Shown: piece by piece, positions 1-7,649 of the stretch
How positions within the stretch are numbered: position 1 is the first letter of the stretch
Layout: each line of letters begins with the position of its first letter
Assembly: GCF_003123685.1 (NCBI RefSeq)
Contig: NZ_QCYJ01000175.1
Span: forward strand, 62,001-126,000
Length of the DNA: 64,000 nt
Reading direction: 5' to 3'
Source: Nocardia aurea
GTDB lineage: Bacteria > Actinomycetota > Actinomycetes > Mycobacteriales > Mycobacteriaceae
Notes under the pieces: model-generated
Told to the model about the DNA's origin: nothing
What the model saw: the letters and a program-made list of their open reading frames with translations, nothing else
Databases searched by the model: none
Made by a program: the position numbers and the translations under genes

Positions 1-68
1 GAGGAGGTCGCGGTGGTTTTCGCGGTATCCGCGCTCGCGCGGCGACGTGTGAAGGTCGGCAGATTCAT
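1..68 (-). CDS. Start of an unidentified protein, truncated by the window edge
   Basis: Only about 22 N-terminal residues are visible, beginning MNLPTFTRRRASADTAKT, so no family can be named. The start is supported by a strong ribosome binding site, TAGGAG, seven bases upstream, which overlaps the stop codon of the preceding 39-residue membrane peptide. The gene is therefore probably co-transcribed and translationally coupled with the NorQ/NorD-like genes. In some actinobacterial NorQ/NorD clusters a membrane oxidase-like or cytochrome c oxidase subunit III-like gene follows, but nothing in this fragment shows that here. Confidence 0.5.
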   Translation of the reverse strand, partial: MNLPTFTRRRASADTAKTTATS

Positions 69-76
69 GACCGCTC

Positions 77-196
77 CTACCAATCCCGGTTCATGTACAT
101 ATTCATCTGGATGAGGAACATCGTCAGGAGAAAGCCGTACATGACGATCTGGAAGACGATCAGCGCGCGCTTTCGTTTGCGGTCTTGTTCGTTCAT
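77..196 (-). CDS. 39-residue single-pass membrane peptide next to the NorQ-like gene
   Basis: A short ORF of 39 residues. Its N-terminus is very basic (MNEQDRKRKRA) and is followed by one hydrophobic stretch rich in Ile, Val, Phe, Leu and Met (about residues 11-33) and a short polar tail. The charge pattern predicts a single membrane helix with the N-terminus in the cytoplasm. It lies 13 bases after the NorQ-like stop codon, and its own stop codon sits inside the ribosome binding site of the next gene, so it belongs to the same transcript. I do not recognise the family. By position it could be a small subunit or accessory peptide of the membrane enzyme that the NorQ/NorD pair serves. Confidence 0.65.
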   Translation of the reverse strand: MNEQDRKRKRALIVFQIVMYGFLLTMFLIQMNMYMNRDW

Positions 197-209
197 GGCA
201 GTTGTCCTC

Positions 210-1016
210 CTACGGTGACTGCACGTGCGAGCCGTCGGTGGCGAGCAGATTCGCCGCCGCGATCTCTCGCAGACCTTCGGTGATGGCGCCGTCGCTGCTG
301 AGCGGCGCCAGGATGCAGGCGTGGGCCGCTTCGAGTTCGCTCGCTCCGGCGGCGATGAGCCGCGCCGCGGCGACCAGCACCCGCGTCGAGGGCGGTTCGA
401 AGTGGAATACCTCATCGGCGTTACGAATGGTGGTGGCGCAGTTCACGAGTCGTTGTGCGACCGCGCGGTCGACCGCGGCCTCGGCGACGAGGACGTCGGC
501 TTCGCGTTCCGGGGGCAGGTAGTTCATCGCGATGGTGACGAACCGCTGCCGGAACGAGGGTTTCAACTCCTTGAGCGAACTGCGGTAGGCGGGGTTGTAG
601 GAGCACACGAGCATGAACGGCTCCGGCGCGGTGACGACTTCGTCGGCGCGGTCGAGGAACAGCGTGCGCCGGTGGTCGGTGAGCGAATGCAGGATGGCCA
701 GCGAGTCGTGACGGGCTTCGACGACTTCGTCCAGATAGCAGAGCGCGCCGGATTTCACGGCCCTGGTCAGGGGACCGTCGTTCCAGACGACATCGCCGCC
801 CGAGACGAGGAATCGGCCGACGAGATCGGAACTGGTGAGATCGTCGTGGCAGCTGATGGTGACCACGGGTCGGCCGAGCAGTTGCCCCATGTGTTCGACG
901 AAACGCGTCTTACCGCATCCGGTCGGACCGGTGAGCATCACCGGCATCTGTTGCTGGAAGGCCCATTCGAACAGTTGCACCTCGGTGCCGTTGGCGTAGT
1001 AGAGATCGTTCGTCAT
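210..1016 (-). CDS. NorQ/CbbQ/NirQ-type MoxR-family AAA+ ATPase
   Basis: A 268-residue AAA+ ATPase of the CbbQ/NirQ/NorQ/GpvN group. The Walker A motif GPTGCGKT is at residues 30-37 and the Walker B motif, ending LDE, has D96-E97. Members of this family work with a von Willebrand-domain partner (NorD/CbbO) to remodel or insert metal into an oxidoreductase or to activate Rubisco. The ATG overlaps the stop codon of the NorD-like gene (ATGA), which fixes the start and shows translational coupling. No nitric oxide reductase or Rubisco gene is visible, so the client enzyme is unknown and may lie beyond the left edge. Confidence 0.88.
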   Translation of the reverse strand: MTNDLYYANGTEVQLFEWAFQQQMPVMLTGPTGCGKTRFVEHMGQLLGRPVVTISCHDDLTSSDLVGRFLVSGGDVVWNDGPLTRAVKSGALCYLDEVVEARHDSLAILHSLTDHRRTLFLDRADEVVTAPEPFMLVCSYNPAYRSSLKELKPSFRQRFVTIAMNYLPPEREADVLVAEAAVDRAVAQRLVNCATTIRNADEVFHFEPPSTRVLVAAARLIAAGASELEAAHACILAPLSSDGAITEGLREIAAANLLATDGSHVQSP

Positions 1017-2545
1017 CGAGTAACCAACTCCCGGTGGATATGGGCGAGTACGCGGGGAAGCTCTTCGGCGCGCCGGATGCGTCGGGAGCGGCGGGGGCCG
1101 AAAACCTCGGGCAGGGGATCGACGCGGGTGGGGCCGACGCCGAGGTAGTAGATGGACACGCCTGCTTCGTCGGCCTCGGTGACGGCGTGGGCGACATCGG
1201 CCCACGCGTAGCGGCCCTCGTACCCCTCGTCGGACATGAGGCCGTCGCCGATGACGATGATCTGCCTGCGTTCGCTGGGTTGTTCGAGCAGCCGACGGGT
1301 CAGGTGCCGCAGTGGCGCGCCGAGACGGGTGTAGCCGCCGGTCCGCAATCCCAGACTGCTCGGATCGACGAAATGGGTGTCGTGGAAATCCTTGAGGCAG
1401 TCGACCTCGACGCGGTGGCGGGTGTTGCCGGTGAACACGAAGATGCCGTGCCGTTCGCGAGCCGCGGTCATCGCGCGGGACAGCGCGTCGGCGCATTCGA
1501 GTTCCAGACGGAAGATCCGGCCGCCGTGCACGCCGAGCGAGGAGCTGCCGTCGAGCAGTAGCGCGGTGGCCACGTCACGTGAGCTGGGCAGCAGGTCGCG
1601 GAAGACCCGCGGTTCGCTCGCCCGCGCCGCCATCAGGTCGACGTGGTGGCGCACGTAGCGGTCGATGTCGAGATCGCTGCCGTCGTCCAGGCCGGTGCGC
1701 ATCGCGCGGTGGGTGTGCTGTTCGAACCAGCGCCGCACGTCGGGGGATACCGCGCCGACCGGTCGCGACCGGGTCGGGTGCTTGCGTTCGAGTACCGCGA
1801 CGTGGTCGCGCAGGAAGGAATCGGTCCACTGATTCCACTCCGGGTACGGAACCCCGGCCCGCTGATCGGCCCGGATCTCGATGTCCTCGTTCTCGGGTCG
1901 GCTCGGCGGCGGCAGGTTGGCATTGCGGGCGCCACCGTCACCGCCGACCGGTACCGACATCACGCGGTAGGAATCGCTGCGCGAGGAGGTCCACGGCATC
2001 CGGCCGTATACCCGCCGCGCGGCCGCGGCGAGCGCACCGCGCGCGGGTGCGGCCAACGGCAGATTCCCCAGCAGTGGATGTCCGGTCAACGGCCGCCGTG
2101 AACGCGCGAGATCCATGGCACGGTCGAGTATTTCGTCACCGTCGAGGTCGTGGTCGGCGATCTCGAGATCGGGCAGTATCCGGCGTAACTCCGGGACCAG
2201 CCCGGGGAATCGGTCGCCGATCCAGCCCGCGGCCACCGCGCCCTCGACCAGGGACAGCGCGCCGAGTTGTCGCGGTGACAGCTCGTGCAGGGCGTAGCGG
2301 GCGATCCGGTCCTTGGACGGCGCGCACTGCAACGCCACCCCGCAGCTCAGCGTCGTGCGGGTCCAGCCGGGGCCGATCGGCGGATACGGGACGTGCACGA
2401 CGCGTCGCGTCGCGTTCAACCCGAAACCACGGCGTTCCCCCGTCATCAGGCGAACACCCTCGCGGCGGCGTTCGGAGAACGCCACCGCCGTCACCGCGCA
2501 ACTACGTTCGATCGACAACGCGTGCGCCGCAGCGCTATCGGTCAT
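1013..2545 (-). CDS. NorD/CbbO-like protein with a C-terminal von Willebrand factor A domain
   Basis: A 510-residue protein whose C-terminal third is a von Willebrand factor A domain. The metal-ion-dependent adhesion site is intact: D332, S334 and S336 in the DGSSS motif, T406 in GGYTRLG, and D434 in VIGDG. The N-terminal part is helical and family-specific. In known systems this protein recruits the client enzyme for the partner AAA+ ATPase, encoded immediately downstream with a 4-base overlap. The ATG at 2545 is preferred, although a GTG three codons earlier is possible and neither has a clear ribosome binding site. The gene follows the 32-residue membrane peptide and the TetR gene on the same strand. 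Confidence 0.85.
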   Translation of the reverse strand: MTDSAAAHALSIERSCAVTAVAFSERRREGVRLMTGERRGFGLNATRRVVHVPYPPIGPGWTRTTLSCGVALQCAPSKDRIARYALHELSPRQLGALSLVEGAVAAGWIGDRFPGLVPELRRILPDLEIADHDLDGDEILDRAMDLARSRRPLTGHPLLGNLPLAAPARGALAAAARRVYGRMPWTSSRSDSYRVMSVPVGGDGGARNANLPPPSRPENEDIEIRADQRAGVPYPEWNQWTDSFLRDHVAVLERKHPTRSRPVGAVSPDVRRWFEQHTHRAMRTGLDDGSDLDIDRYVRHHVDLMAARASEPRVFRDLLPSSRDVATALLLDGSSSLGVHGGRIFRLELECADALSRAMTAARERHGIFVFTGNTRHRVEVDCLKDFHDTHFVDPSSLGLRTGGYTRLGAPLRHLTRRLLEQPSERRQIIVIGDGLMSDEGYEGRYAWADVAHAVTEADEAGVSIYYLGVGPTRVDPLPEVFGPRRSRRIRRAEELPRVLAHIHRELVTR

Positions 2546-2588
2546 CACCGGCACCGCGCGGACGTCGACGATCGTCTGATGCGCCCAC

Positions 2589-2687
2589 GATCAGAAGGTC
2601 CCGATATTCTTCATCACCCAGTACCAGAAGGCGATGATTCCGATGACGGCGCCCCACGCGACCGCCAGGCGAAAGATGTCTTGCCAC
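2589..2687 (-). CDS. 32-residue single-pass membrane peptide upstream of the NorD-like gene
   Basis: A short ORF of 32 residues, starting MWQDIFRLAVAWG and ending VMKNIGTF, dominated by one Trp/Ile/Val/Ala-rich hydrophobic stretch. It has a GGAG ribosome binding site eight bases before the ATG. The coding sequence fits neatly between the TetR gene and the NorD-like gene on the same strand. Together with the 39-residue peptide it brackets the NorD/NorQ pair with two single-helix peptides. I do not recognise a family. A role as a small subunit of a membrane complex is inference from size, topology and position. Confidence 0.65.
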
Positions 2688-2755
2688 ATACCCGTATCTC
2701 CGTATCCTTCGGTGCGCCGATGCCGGGCATCGGTCGGCTGATGGTGGCGCCGTAC

Positions 2756-3364
2756 TCATCGCGGCTCCAGACTGCGCAGCACGGTGGTCAGGTAGCTGTC
2801 GAGCGCCACGTCACGCAACTGTTTCGTGCTGGTCGTCGTGGTCAGCAGGGCGTAGAGACCGAGTAGGAAGAACACCGCGCTGTGGTAGGGGTCGACCGCG
2901 AGTTCGGCCTCACCCGCGTCGCGCGCGTTCTCCAGTATCCGCACGACCAGCACGATGACGCGATGTTCCATCCACTCGTCGGTCAACGGTCTCGTCGGTG
3001 AGAAGTGCACGGCCAGAAGGTCTTTGAACAGCAAGCTGCCGAGCCTGCCTTCCAGTGCCGCGACCAGCTGGATCGTCTTCGACAGGGCCGAGGGCAGGTC
3101 GCGCGGTTCGGCGAGGAAGCGGGTCAGCTGCCGGGCGATCCTGGCTTCCTCCCGAGCCTCCAGCTCGAGCAGTACATGTTCTTTGGTCGGGAAGTGGAAG
3201 TAGAAGGTGCCGCGCGCCACCCCGGCGGATTCGACGATCGCGCCCACGTCGGCCTCGGCCATTCCGGTCTCCTTGAACTCGGCGACGGCGGCGTCGAGCA
3301 CGCGCTGGCGAGTCTGCAAGCGCTGGGCTTCGCGCCCCCGTGGCCTGTCCTGGATTTCGCTCAT
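2756..3364 (-). CDS. TetR-family transcriptional regulator of the NorD/NorQ-like operon
   Basis: A 202-residue TetR repressor with an N-terminal helix-turn-helix (ADVGAIVESAGVARGTFYFHFPTKE) and a helical ligand-binding domain. I chose the ATG that gives MSEIQDRPRG. A longer reading from 3394 would place the start codon inside the palindrome at 3386-3403. The gene is first in a same-strand run leading into the small membrane peptide and the NorD/NorQ-like genes, so it most likely controls them and itself. Two copies of TGACA-N2-TGTCA lie just upstream and are its probable operators. The ligand is unknown. Confidence 0.85.
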   Translation of the reverse strand: MSEIQDRPRGREAQRLQTRQRVLDAAVAEFKETGMAEADVGAIVESAGVARGTFYFHFPTKEHVLLELEAREEARIARQLTRFLAEPRDLPSALSKTIQLVAALEGRLGSLLFKDLLAVHFSPTRPLTDEWMEHRVIVLVVRILENARDAGEAELAVDPYHSAVFFLLGLYALLTTTTSTKQLRDVALDSYLTTVLRSLEPR

Positions 3365-3385
3365 GGCTCGACTTCTTACGGACGC

Positions 3386-3403
3386 CATTGACATTTGTCA
3401 ATG
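3386..3403. promoter_or_regulatory. Palindromic operator overlapping the TetR start region
   Basis: CATTGACATTTGTCAATG is a perfect inverted repeat with 8-base arms around a 2-base centre. It begins 22 bases upstream of the chosen start of the TetR gene at 2756-3364. Its core, TGACA-N2-TGTCA, recurs at 3505-3516, and such symmetry next to a TetR gene is typical of autoregulation. Confidence 0.7.
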
Positions 3404-3504
3404 AAGGTAGACAGCGAGGAGCCATTACGGCGCGGAATCTGTTCTCCACCTGCTGATCTCGCTGTCGGATAAGAGCCTCCGGCCGCGAGCGGTAGTGAAT
3501 ATAC

Positions 3505-3516
3505 TGACAGATGTCA
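3505..3516. promoter_or_regulatory. Second copy of the TGACA-N2-TGTCA operator core
   Basis: TGACAGATGTCA repeats the core of the palindrome at 3386-3403, with centres 116 bases apart (close to eleven helical turns). An overlapping weaker repeat, ATTGA-N6-TCAAT, follows at 3516-3531. This spacing would allow two repressor dimers to bind on the same face of the DNA. Confidence 0.5.
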
Positions 3517-3570
3517 TTGAATCGAGTCAATAGAAAGTCGCCGCCGAGATTCGGCGGCGCCTTCGGGGGA

Positions 3571-4500
3571 TCAGGCGACGGTGCGGTCGCCGTCACCGAG
3601 GGCGATCGCGAGTGCCGCCATGCGCCTGCAGGAGAAATCCCGGGTGACGGACGAGCGCCGCTCGACCAGGTCGAAGCCGTGGTACGCACCGGGCACGATA
3701 TCGAGGGTGCAGGCGATTCCGGCGTCGCTCAGCCGGCGCGCGTAGGCGACGTCCTCGTCGTGGAACAGATCATTGGTGCCGACGCCGATCCACGCGGGCG
3801 GCGATGCGGACAGATCGTCGTATCGGGCGGGCGCGGCCAGTGCCGGTACCTCGCCGGTCGTCGCGGCGCCGAGATAGGAGCGCCAACCGAAACTGTTGTT
3901 GCTCCGGCTCCACAGGCGCAGGGTGCTGTCATCGATATCGGTGCGTCTCGTCGTTCTGTCGTCGAGCATCGGATACGACAGTGCCTGGAACGCCGGACGG
4001 ATCTCGCCGCGTTCGGCGGCGAGCAGGGCGAGCGCGGCGGCGAGGCCACCGCCCGCGCTCTCTCCGACGATCGCGATCCGGTCCGGATCGACATCGGGTT
4101 GTGCTGCCAGCCAACGCAATCCCGCGTAACAGTCCTCCAAAGGAGTGGGGTAGGGATGCTCCGGGGCGAGCCGGTATTCCACCGAGGCGGCGACCGCCCC
4201 GAGGCGTCGGGCGGCCCGTCGGCAGAGATCGTCGCCCATGGCGGCGGACCCGAGTACGTATCCGCCGCCATGGATGAACAGCAGTCCCGGTGCGCCCGAG
4301 GTCGCCGATCGCGTGGCCTCGGGTCGGAAGACGCGCACCGAGACCTCCGCGTCGACCCGCGCGGTCGTCGCGCCGGACAGCGGCCCGCCGAGGGCCAGTT
4401 TCGCGAGTGCGCGAGTCACCTTCAAGGTGCGCGGGCGAATCACATCGCGGGGCATGAACCGCGCCAGGGGCAGTCCGGGGTGAAAAGCGTGATCCGACAT
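3571..4500 (-). CDS. Alpha/beta hydrolase of the hormone-sensitive lipase (HGGG) family
   Basis: A 309-residue esterase/lipase. The oxyanion-hole motif HGGGY, the nucleophile elbow GESAGGG, an acidic residue in the NDLFHDE segment and a C-terminal histidine in YHGF give a complete catalytic set. The family hydrolyses short to medium acyl esters and lactones in the cytoplasm. The ATG at 4500 follows a GAAGGA ribosome binding site and lies 34 bases after the SDR stop codon, so both genes form an operon. That operon is divergent from the TetR gene at 5437 and probably under its control. The natural substrate is unknown. Confidence 0.85.
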   Translation of the reverse strand: MSDHAFHPGLPLARFMPRDVIRPRTLKVTRALAKLALGGPLSGATTARVDAEVSVRVFRPEATRSATSGAPGLLFIHGGGYVLGSAAMGDDLCRRAARRLGAVAASVEYRLAPEHPYPTPLEDCYAGLRWLAAQPDVDPDRIAIVGESAGGGLAAALALLAAERGEIRPAFQALSYPMLDDRTTRRTDIDDSTLRLWSRSNNSFGWRSYLGAATTGEVPALAAPARYDDLSASPPAWIGVGTNDLFHDEDVAYARRLSDAGIACTLDIVPGAYHGFDLVERRSSVTRDFSCRRMAALAIALGDGDRTVA

Positions 4501-4534
4501 CGTCGTCGCATGTCCTTCCCGCGCGGTGCGCGCT

Positions 4535-5362
4535 CTACTCCGCGGGCGCGAGCGCGCGGGCCGCCGCGACCACGCCGCCGTCGACGAGCAGATCCGTCCC
4601 GGTGACGAAACTCGTCTGCGGATCGAGCAGGAACGCCGTCGCCGCGGCGATATCGTCCGGGGTGCCGAGGCGGCCGGTAGCCGACATCTGCACCATAGCG
4701 CGCATATGCTCGCCGGTCGCCCCGTCGAGTTCCTGCTGACCCATCGGCGTGGAGATGATGCCGGGACTGATCGAGTTGACGCGGGCGCCGCGCGTGCCCC
4801 ACGCGCCCGCCGCGGCCTGGACTCTGAGGACATTGGCGTGCTTGGCGAGTGCGTAGGCCACGGTCGGATGGCTCAGCTCATCGGAGGACAGGAAGGGCAG
4901 CGCCAGCAGTCGCGCGGCCGGGGTGGCCGCCAGCGCGCGGTCGTGTTCGGCGAAATGCGCGCCCGACATGTGCGCCGCCATGCTCGCGACGACCACCCCG
5001 GCCCCGCCGGGAGCGATCACCCGGGCGAATTCGTCGAGCACGTAGGCGACGCCGGCGAGATCCACCCGCAGGATCCGCTCGGCCGTGGCCTGCGTCGGCG
5101 AGAGTCCCGCCGTGTGGGCGAGGTGGGTGACCGGGCCGAGCGCGGCGGCGGCGTCGGCGAGGGATCGCACCGAGTCCTGATCGGCCACATCGACCACGCG
5201 CGCGGTGACCAGATGTCCGGCATCGCGCAGTTGTGCGGCGACGGCCGTCAGCGCGGCTTCGTCGAAATCGGCGAGCAGTATCGAACGCCCGCTGCCGATG
5301 CGACCGGCGATTGCCCGGCCCATGCCGCCGATGCCGATGACAACCGCTACATCTCTGTCCAC
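4535..5362 (-). CDS. Short-chain dehydrogenase/reductase
   Basis: A 275-residue SDR with a Rossmann fold. The cofactor loop reads GIGGMGRAIA rather than the usual TGxxxGIG, and the catalytic YALAK gives Tyr and Lys, so this is an atypical but probably active member. C-terminal features SPGIISTPMG and the GTDLLVDGG ending are standard for the family. It would oxidise or reduce an alcohol/ketone with NAD(P). It is the first gene of the two-gene operon with the esterase and is divergent from the TetR gene, with a near-perfect palindrome between them. Confidence 0.85.
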   Translation of the reverse strand: MDRDVAVVIGIGGMGRAIAGRIGSGRSILLADFDEAALTAVAAQLRDAGHLVTARVVDVADQDSVRSLADAAAALGPVTHLAHTAGLSPTQATAERILRVDLAGVAYVLDEFARVIAPGGAGVVVASMAAHMSGAHFAEHDRALAATPAARLLALPFLSSDELSHPTVAYALAKHANVLRVQAAAGAWGTRGARVNSISPGIISTPMGQQELDGATGEHMRAMVQMSATGRLGTPDDIAAATAFLLDPQTSFVTGTDLLVDGGVVAAARALAPAE

Positions 5363-5379
5363 GGGGACTCCTATCCGGT

Positions 5380-5404
5380 ATTACGAGACGAATCGTATCG
5401 TAAT
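5380..5404. promoter_or_regulatory. Palindromic operator between the SDR gene and a divergent TetR gene
   Basis: A 25-base near-perfect palindrome with outer arms ATTACGA and TCGTAAT and inner arms ACGA/TCGT. It sits midway in the 74-base gap between the SDR start (5362) and the TetR start (5437). The position implies that the TetR protein represses both divergent promoters. Confidence 0.8.
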
Positions 5405-5436
5405 GGCAGTATGGGCGTCCCCTAAGGTTTCGAGAC

Positions 5437-6078
5437 ATGTCGGGTACGCAGCGAGGTCGGCCGCGCAGCGCGCGCGCCCACGGCGCGATTCTGGAAACCG
5501 CCCGTGACCTGCTGGGATCTGTCGGCTACGAACAGATGACGATGGAGGCGATCGCGGCGGGCGCGGGCGTCGGCAAGCAGACGGTCTACCGCTGGTGGCC
5601 TTCCAAGGCGGCGGTCGTCGCCGAAGCGGTCCTGTCCGGCTACCTCGACACCAGCGGTGGCGTCCCGCCCGATTCGGGCGATGTCGAAGCCGATCTGCGC
5701 GCCTGGCTGGATCGGCAGTTCCAGCGGATGGACGACGCCGCCTCCGTCGCGATGGTTCGCGGGCTCGCCGCTGCCGCCGCCGACAGCGCCGCCGACGCGG
5801 AGCGACTCTACGGCGAACTGACCGGTCCGAGCCGCGATCACCTGATCCGGCGGATGGCCGCGGGCGTGGAGAGGGGCCAGATCCGCGCCGACGCGGATCT
5901 GGACGCCGCGGCCGACGCGGTGATCGGCACGCTGCTCTATCGCGCGCTGGCGGGTCGCCCGCCGACCGGATACCGCAGCGCCGAGGGGCTGCTGGACCTG
6001 CTCTTCGCGGGTCTGGCGCATCCGGCTCGGCGGCAAGCCTCCCGCGAAGTGGCCGACGGGCCGGGGGAGCGCGGGTAA
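5437..6078 (+). CDS. TetR-family transcriptional regulator
   Basis: A 213-residue TetR regulator. The N-terminal helix-turn-helix is in the first 60 residues (TMEAIAAGAGVGKQTVYRWW), and the C-terminal half resembles the TetR_C ligand domain found in regulators with the YRWWPSK signature. It is divergent from the SDR/esterase operon, and the palindrome at 5380-5404 is its likely operator. An effector related to the SDR or esterase substrate is plausible but not shown. Confidence 0.88.
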   Translation: MSGTQRGRPRSARAHGAILETARDLLGSVGYEQMTMEAIAAGAGVGKQTVYRWWPSKAAVVAEAVLSGYLDTSGGVPPDSGDVEADLRAWLDRQFQRMDDAASVAMVRGLAAAAADSAADAERLYGELTGPSRDHLIRRMAAGVERGQIRADADLDAAADAVIGTLLYRALAGRPPTGYRSAEGLLDLLFAGLAHPARRQASREVADGPGERG

Positions 6079-6084
6079 CGGCGG

Positions 6085-6118
6085 GTCGCCGGCCTCGAAA
6101 GGACACGGGTCCGGCGAC
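6085..6118 (+). terminator. Weak hairpin after the TetR gene
   Basis: GTCGCCGG and CCGGCGAC form an 8-base-pair stem with an 18-base loop, just after the TetR stop codon and between two convergent genes. There is no T-tract, so a terminator role is only a possibility. Confidence 0.3.
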
Positions 6119-6276
6119 GAAGTGAGGCGTACCCGGTGGGTTCACCTACCGACCTGCGCATGCCGGAGAGCTGCCAGTCCCGGTGTCGGGAACGCCGGGA
6201 CCATCGCGGTTGTCGCGCATACCTATTCGATACCGCAGACCCGTTCCACCTCGGGGCGCCGAGGTGTCGAAACCGC

Positions 6277-6741
6277 CTAGGCGACCAAGTCGTCGGACTC
6301 GAACGGGGCGAAGAACGCGCCCATGCCGTGGCCGTACAGGGTGTCGCCGAGGGCGACGAAATCGAAGGAGCGGTCCGGGCGCAGCGGGATTCGGCCGATC
6401 GCGGCGAGTGATTCGTGGGTGCCTTCCGGCATCAGCGTCGAGCGGACCTGTGCGAGAACGGAATCGCCAGGCTCCCGCTCCTCGAGTACCGCGATCATCA
6501 GGTGCAGGCACAACTGGTGGGCGGGTGTCGCGGGTCGCGGACGTTTGCCCGCCGACAGTTTCGCGGTCAAGGTGTCGAAGGTCTGGGCGATGTAATAGAG
6601 GAACACCGGGCGCGGGCTGTGCAGGGTCTCGTGGCGGACCCGGCGGGCCAGCGTCTCGCCCGCGTCGATCAAGGTTTCGACGGTGTGCGGGCCGAGTCCG
6701 GCGATGGGCGCGGTGCGATCCCGCTTCTTCGACGTGGCCAC
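6277..6741 (-). CDS. Conserved-looking protein of unknown function, divergent from the mce operon
   Basis: A 154-residue soluble protein with a basic N-terminus (MATSKKRDR), a mostly helical middle and an acidic tail. I do not recognise a family and see no signal peptide or membrane helix. The GTG start has an excellent ribosome binding site, AGGAGG, five bases upstream, so expression is likely. It is transcribed away from the yrbE-mce operon across a 0.9-kb gap. A degenerate copy of the window's recurrent 19-bp palindrome lies about 210 bases upstream of it. Confidence 0.7.
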   Translation of the reverse strand: MATSKKRDRTAPIAGLGPHTVETLIDAGETLARRVRHETLHSPRPVFLYYIAQTFDTLTAKLSAGKRPRPATPAHQLCLHLMIAVLEEREPGDSVLAQVRSTLMPEGTHESLAAIGRIPLRPDRSFDFVALGDTLYGHGMGAFFAPFESDDLVA

Positions 6742-6952
6742 GGCGACCTCCTGAATACAGAGCGGTATCTACGAATCATACTGCCGAGCGGGATGATTCG
6801 GGGCGAATCGGCGGTTCGCGGGGATTGCGGCCGAGAGTCCGCCGCGGCGTCGGTGAGCATGTCGCTCCGCCGCCGCCTGTTCGCCGTGCCCGGGCCGCGT
6901 CGTCCCGCCCGATGGTCCGCGCACAGCCCGACCGGACGTTTGTTGTGCGATT

Positions 6953-6971
6953 AACTGTAACACCTACTGTA
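6953..6971. promoter_or_regulatory. Degenerate copy of the recurrent 19-bp operator
   Basis: AACTGTAACACCTACTGTA matches 10 of 12 defined positions of TACTGT-N7-ACAGTA. It lies in the gap between the unknown gene at 6277-6741 and the mce operon. It is far (about 680 bases) from yrbEA, so its target is uncertain. Confidence 0.4.
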
Positions 6972-7489
6972 TAGTTGCCCAAGAAGGTGGCCGGCGGGAC
7001 GGCCGACGGATCGGGAATCCCCGAGGGGGTCGATTCGGTGCGGCCTGCGAGCGCCCGTGGTGTGGAAGCGAACAGACAGAAGGTCGGGGTAGCGCGGTGT
7101 CGAACAGCGGAAGTGGGCGGAACGTGCCCGTGTCGTCACATCGCGGTCCCCCCGTCGTCGGGGCGCGTTCGTCGCCGGCCGCTGTCGGGCGTCGAGTGCG
7201 GCAACGGGCATCGGCGGTGAGCCCTGTCGTGCCGCGCGGCAGGCGTCGCGGTGATGATCGCGCGACGCGCTCGCGCACCACGCCGGTCGCGTTCGGCTCG
7301 CCGGTGCGATGGGCTCGGTCGCCGTTTTACCGGCGAACCCTCGCGGTGATATCCCGGGGTGTCACCCCGCGGTGCGGCAGTGATCGGAGGGATATCGGCT
7401 CGATCGGCCGCTCCGGCAGGTCTTAAAAATAGGCTCGATACTATTTAATCTCGCGTGGCGAATATTCGTCGCGCTTGATGCGAAATACT

Positions 7490-7505
7490 CGTCCGAAGTC
7501 GGACG
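7490..7505. promoter_or_regulatory. Palindrome in the AT-richer mce leader
   Basis: CGTCCGAAGTCGGACG has 7-base arms around a 2-base centre, 145 bases upstream of yrbEA. It could be an operator for the mce operon or a small hairpin in its leader RNA. Confidence 0.4.
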
Positions 7506-7649
7506 GGTTATTCGGCATTTCCGCGAGAAGTGTCCGGAATCCAAATCTGATAATTTATGGATCCACTATTGACGCGACCGTGCGGGCACCAGCACACTCG
7601 GTGCAGCGAATTCGCGGATCACCCCTACTCGAATGGAGACGTTCAGACC

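Larger units (their letters stand above)
6742..7649. other. Long intergenic leader upstream of the yrbE-mce operon
   Basis: About 0.9 kb without a convincing gene. The first part is GC-rich, and a stretch from about 7420 to 7560 is clearly richer in A and T, as expected for a promoter or leader. It holds a degenerate TACTGT-N7-ACAGTA element at 6953, a short palindrome CGAATATTCG at 7459-7468 and a stronger palindrome at 7490-7505. Short ORFs exist on both strands but lack ribosome binding sites or recognisable products. Confidence 0.6.

Noticed and set aside
3511..4605. A 364-residue plus-strand frame opposite the HGGG esterase
   Set aside because: It is antisense to a gene with a complete catalytic triad and itself shows no domain.
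7459..7468. The short palindrome CGAATATTCG
   Set aside because: Ten bases with no second copy and no clear link to a promoter element; it may be chance in an AT-richer stretch.
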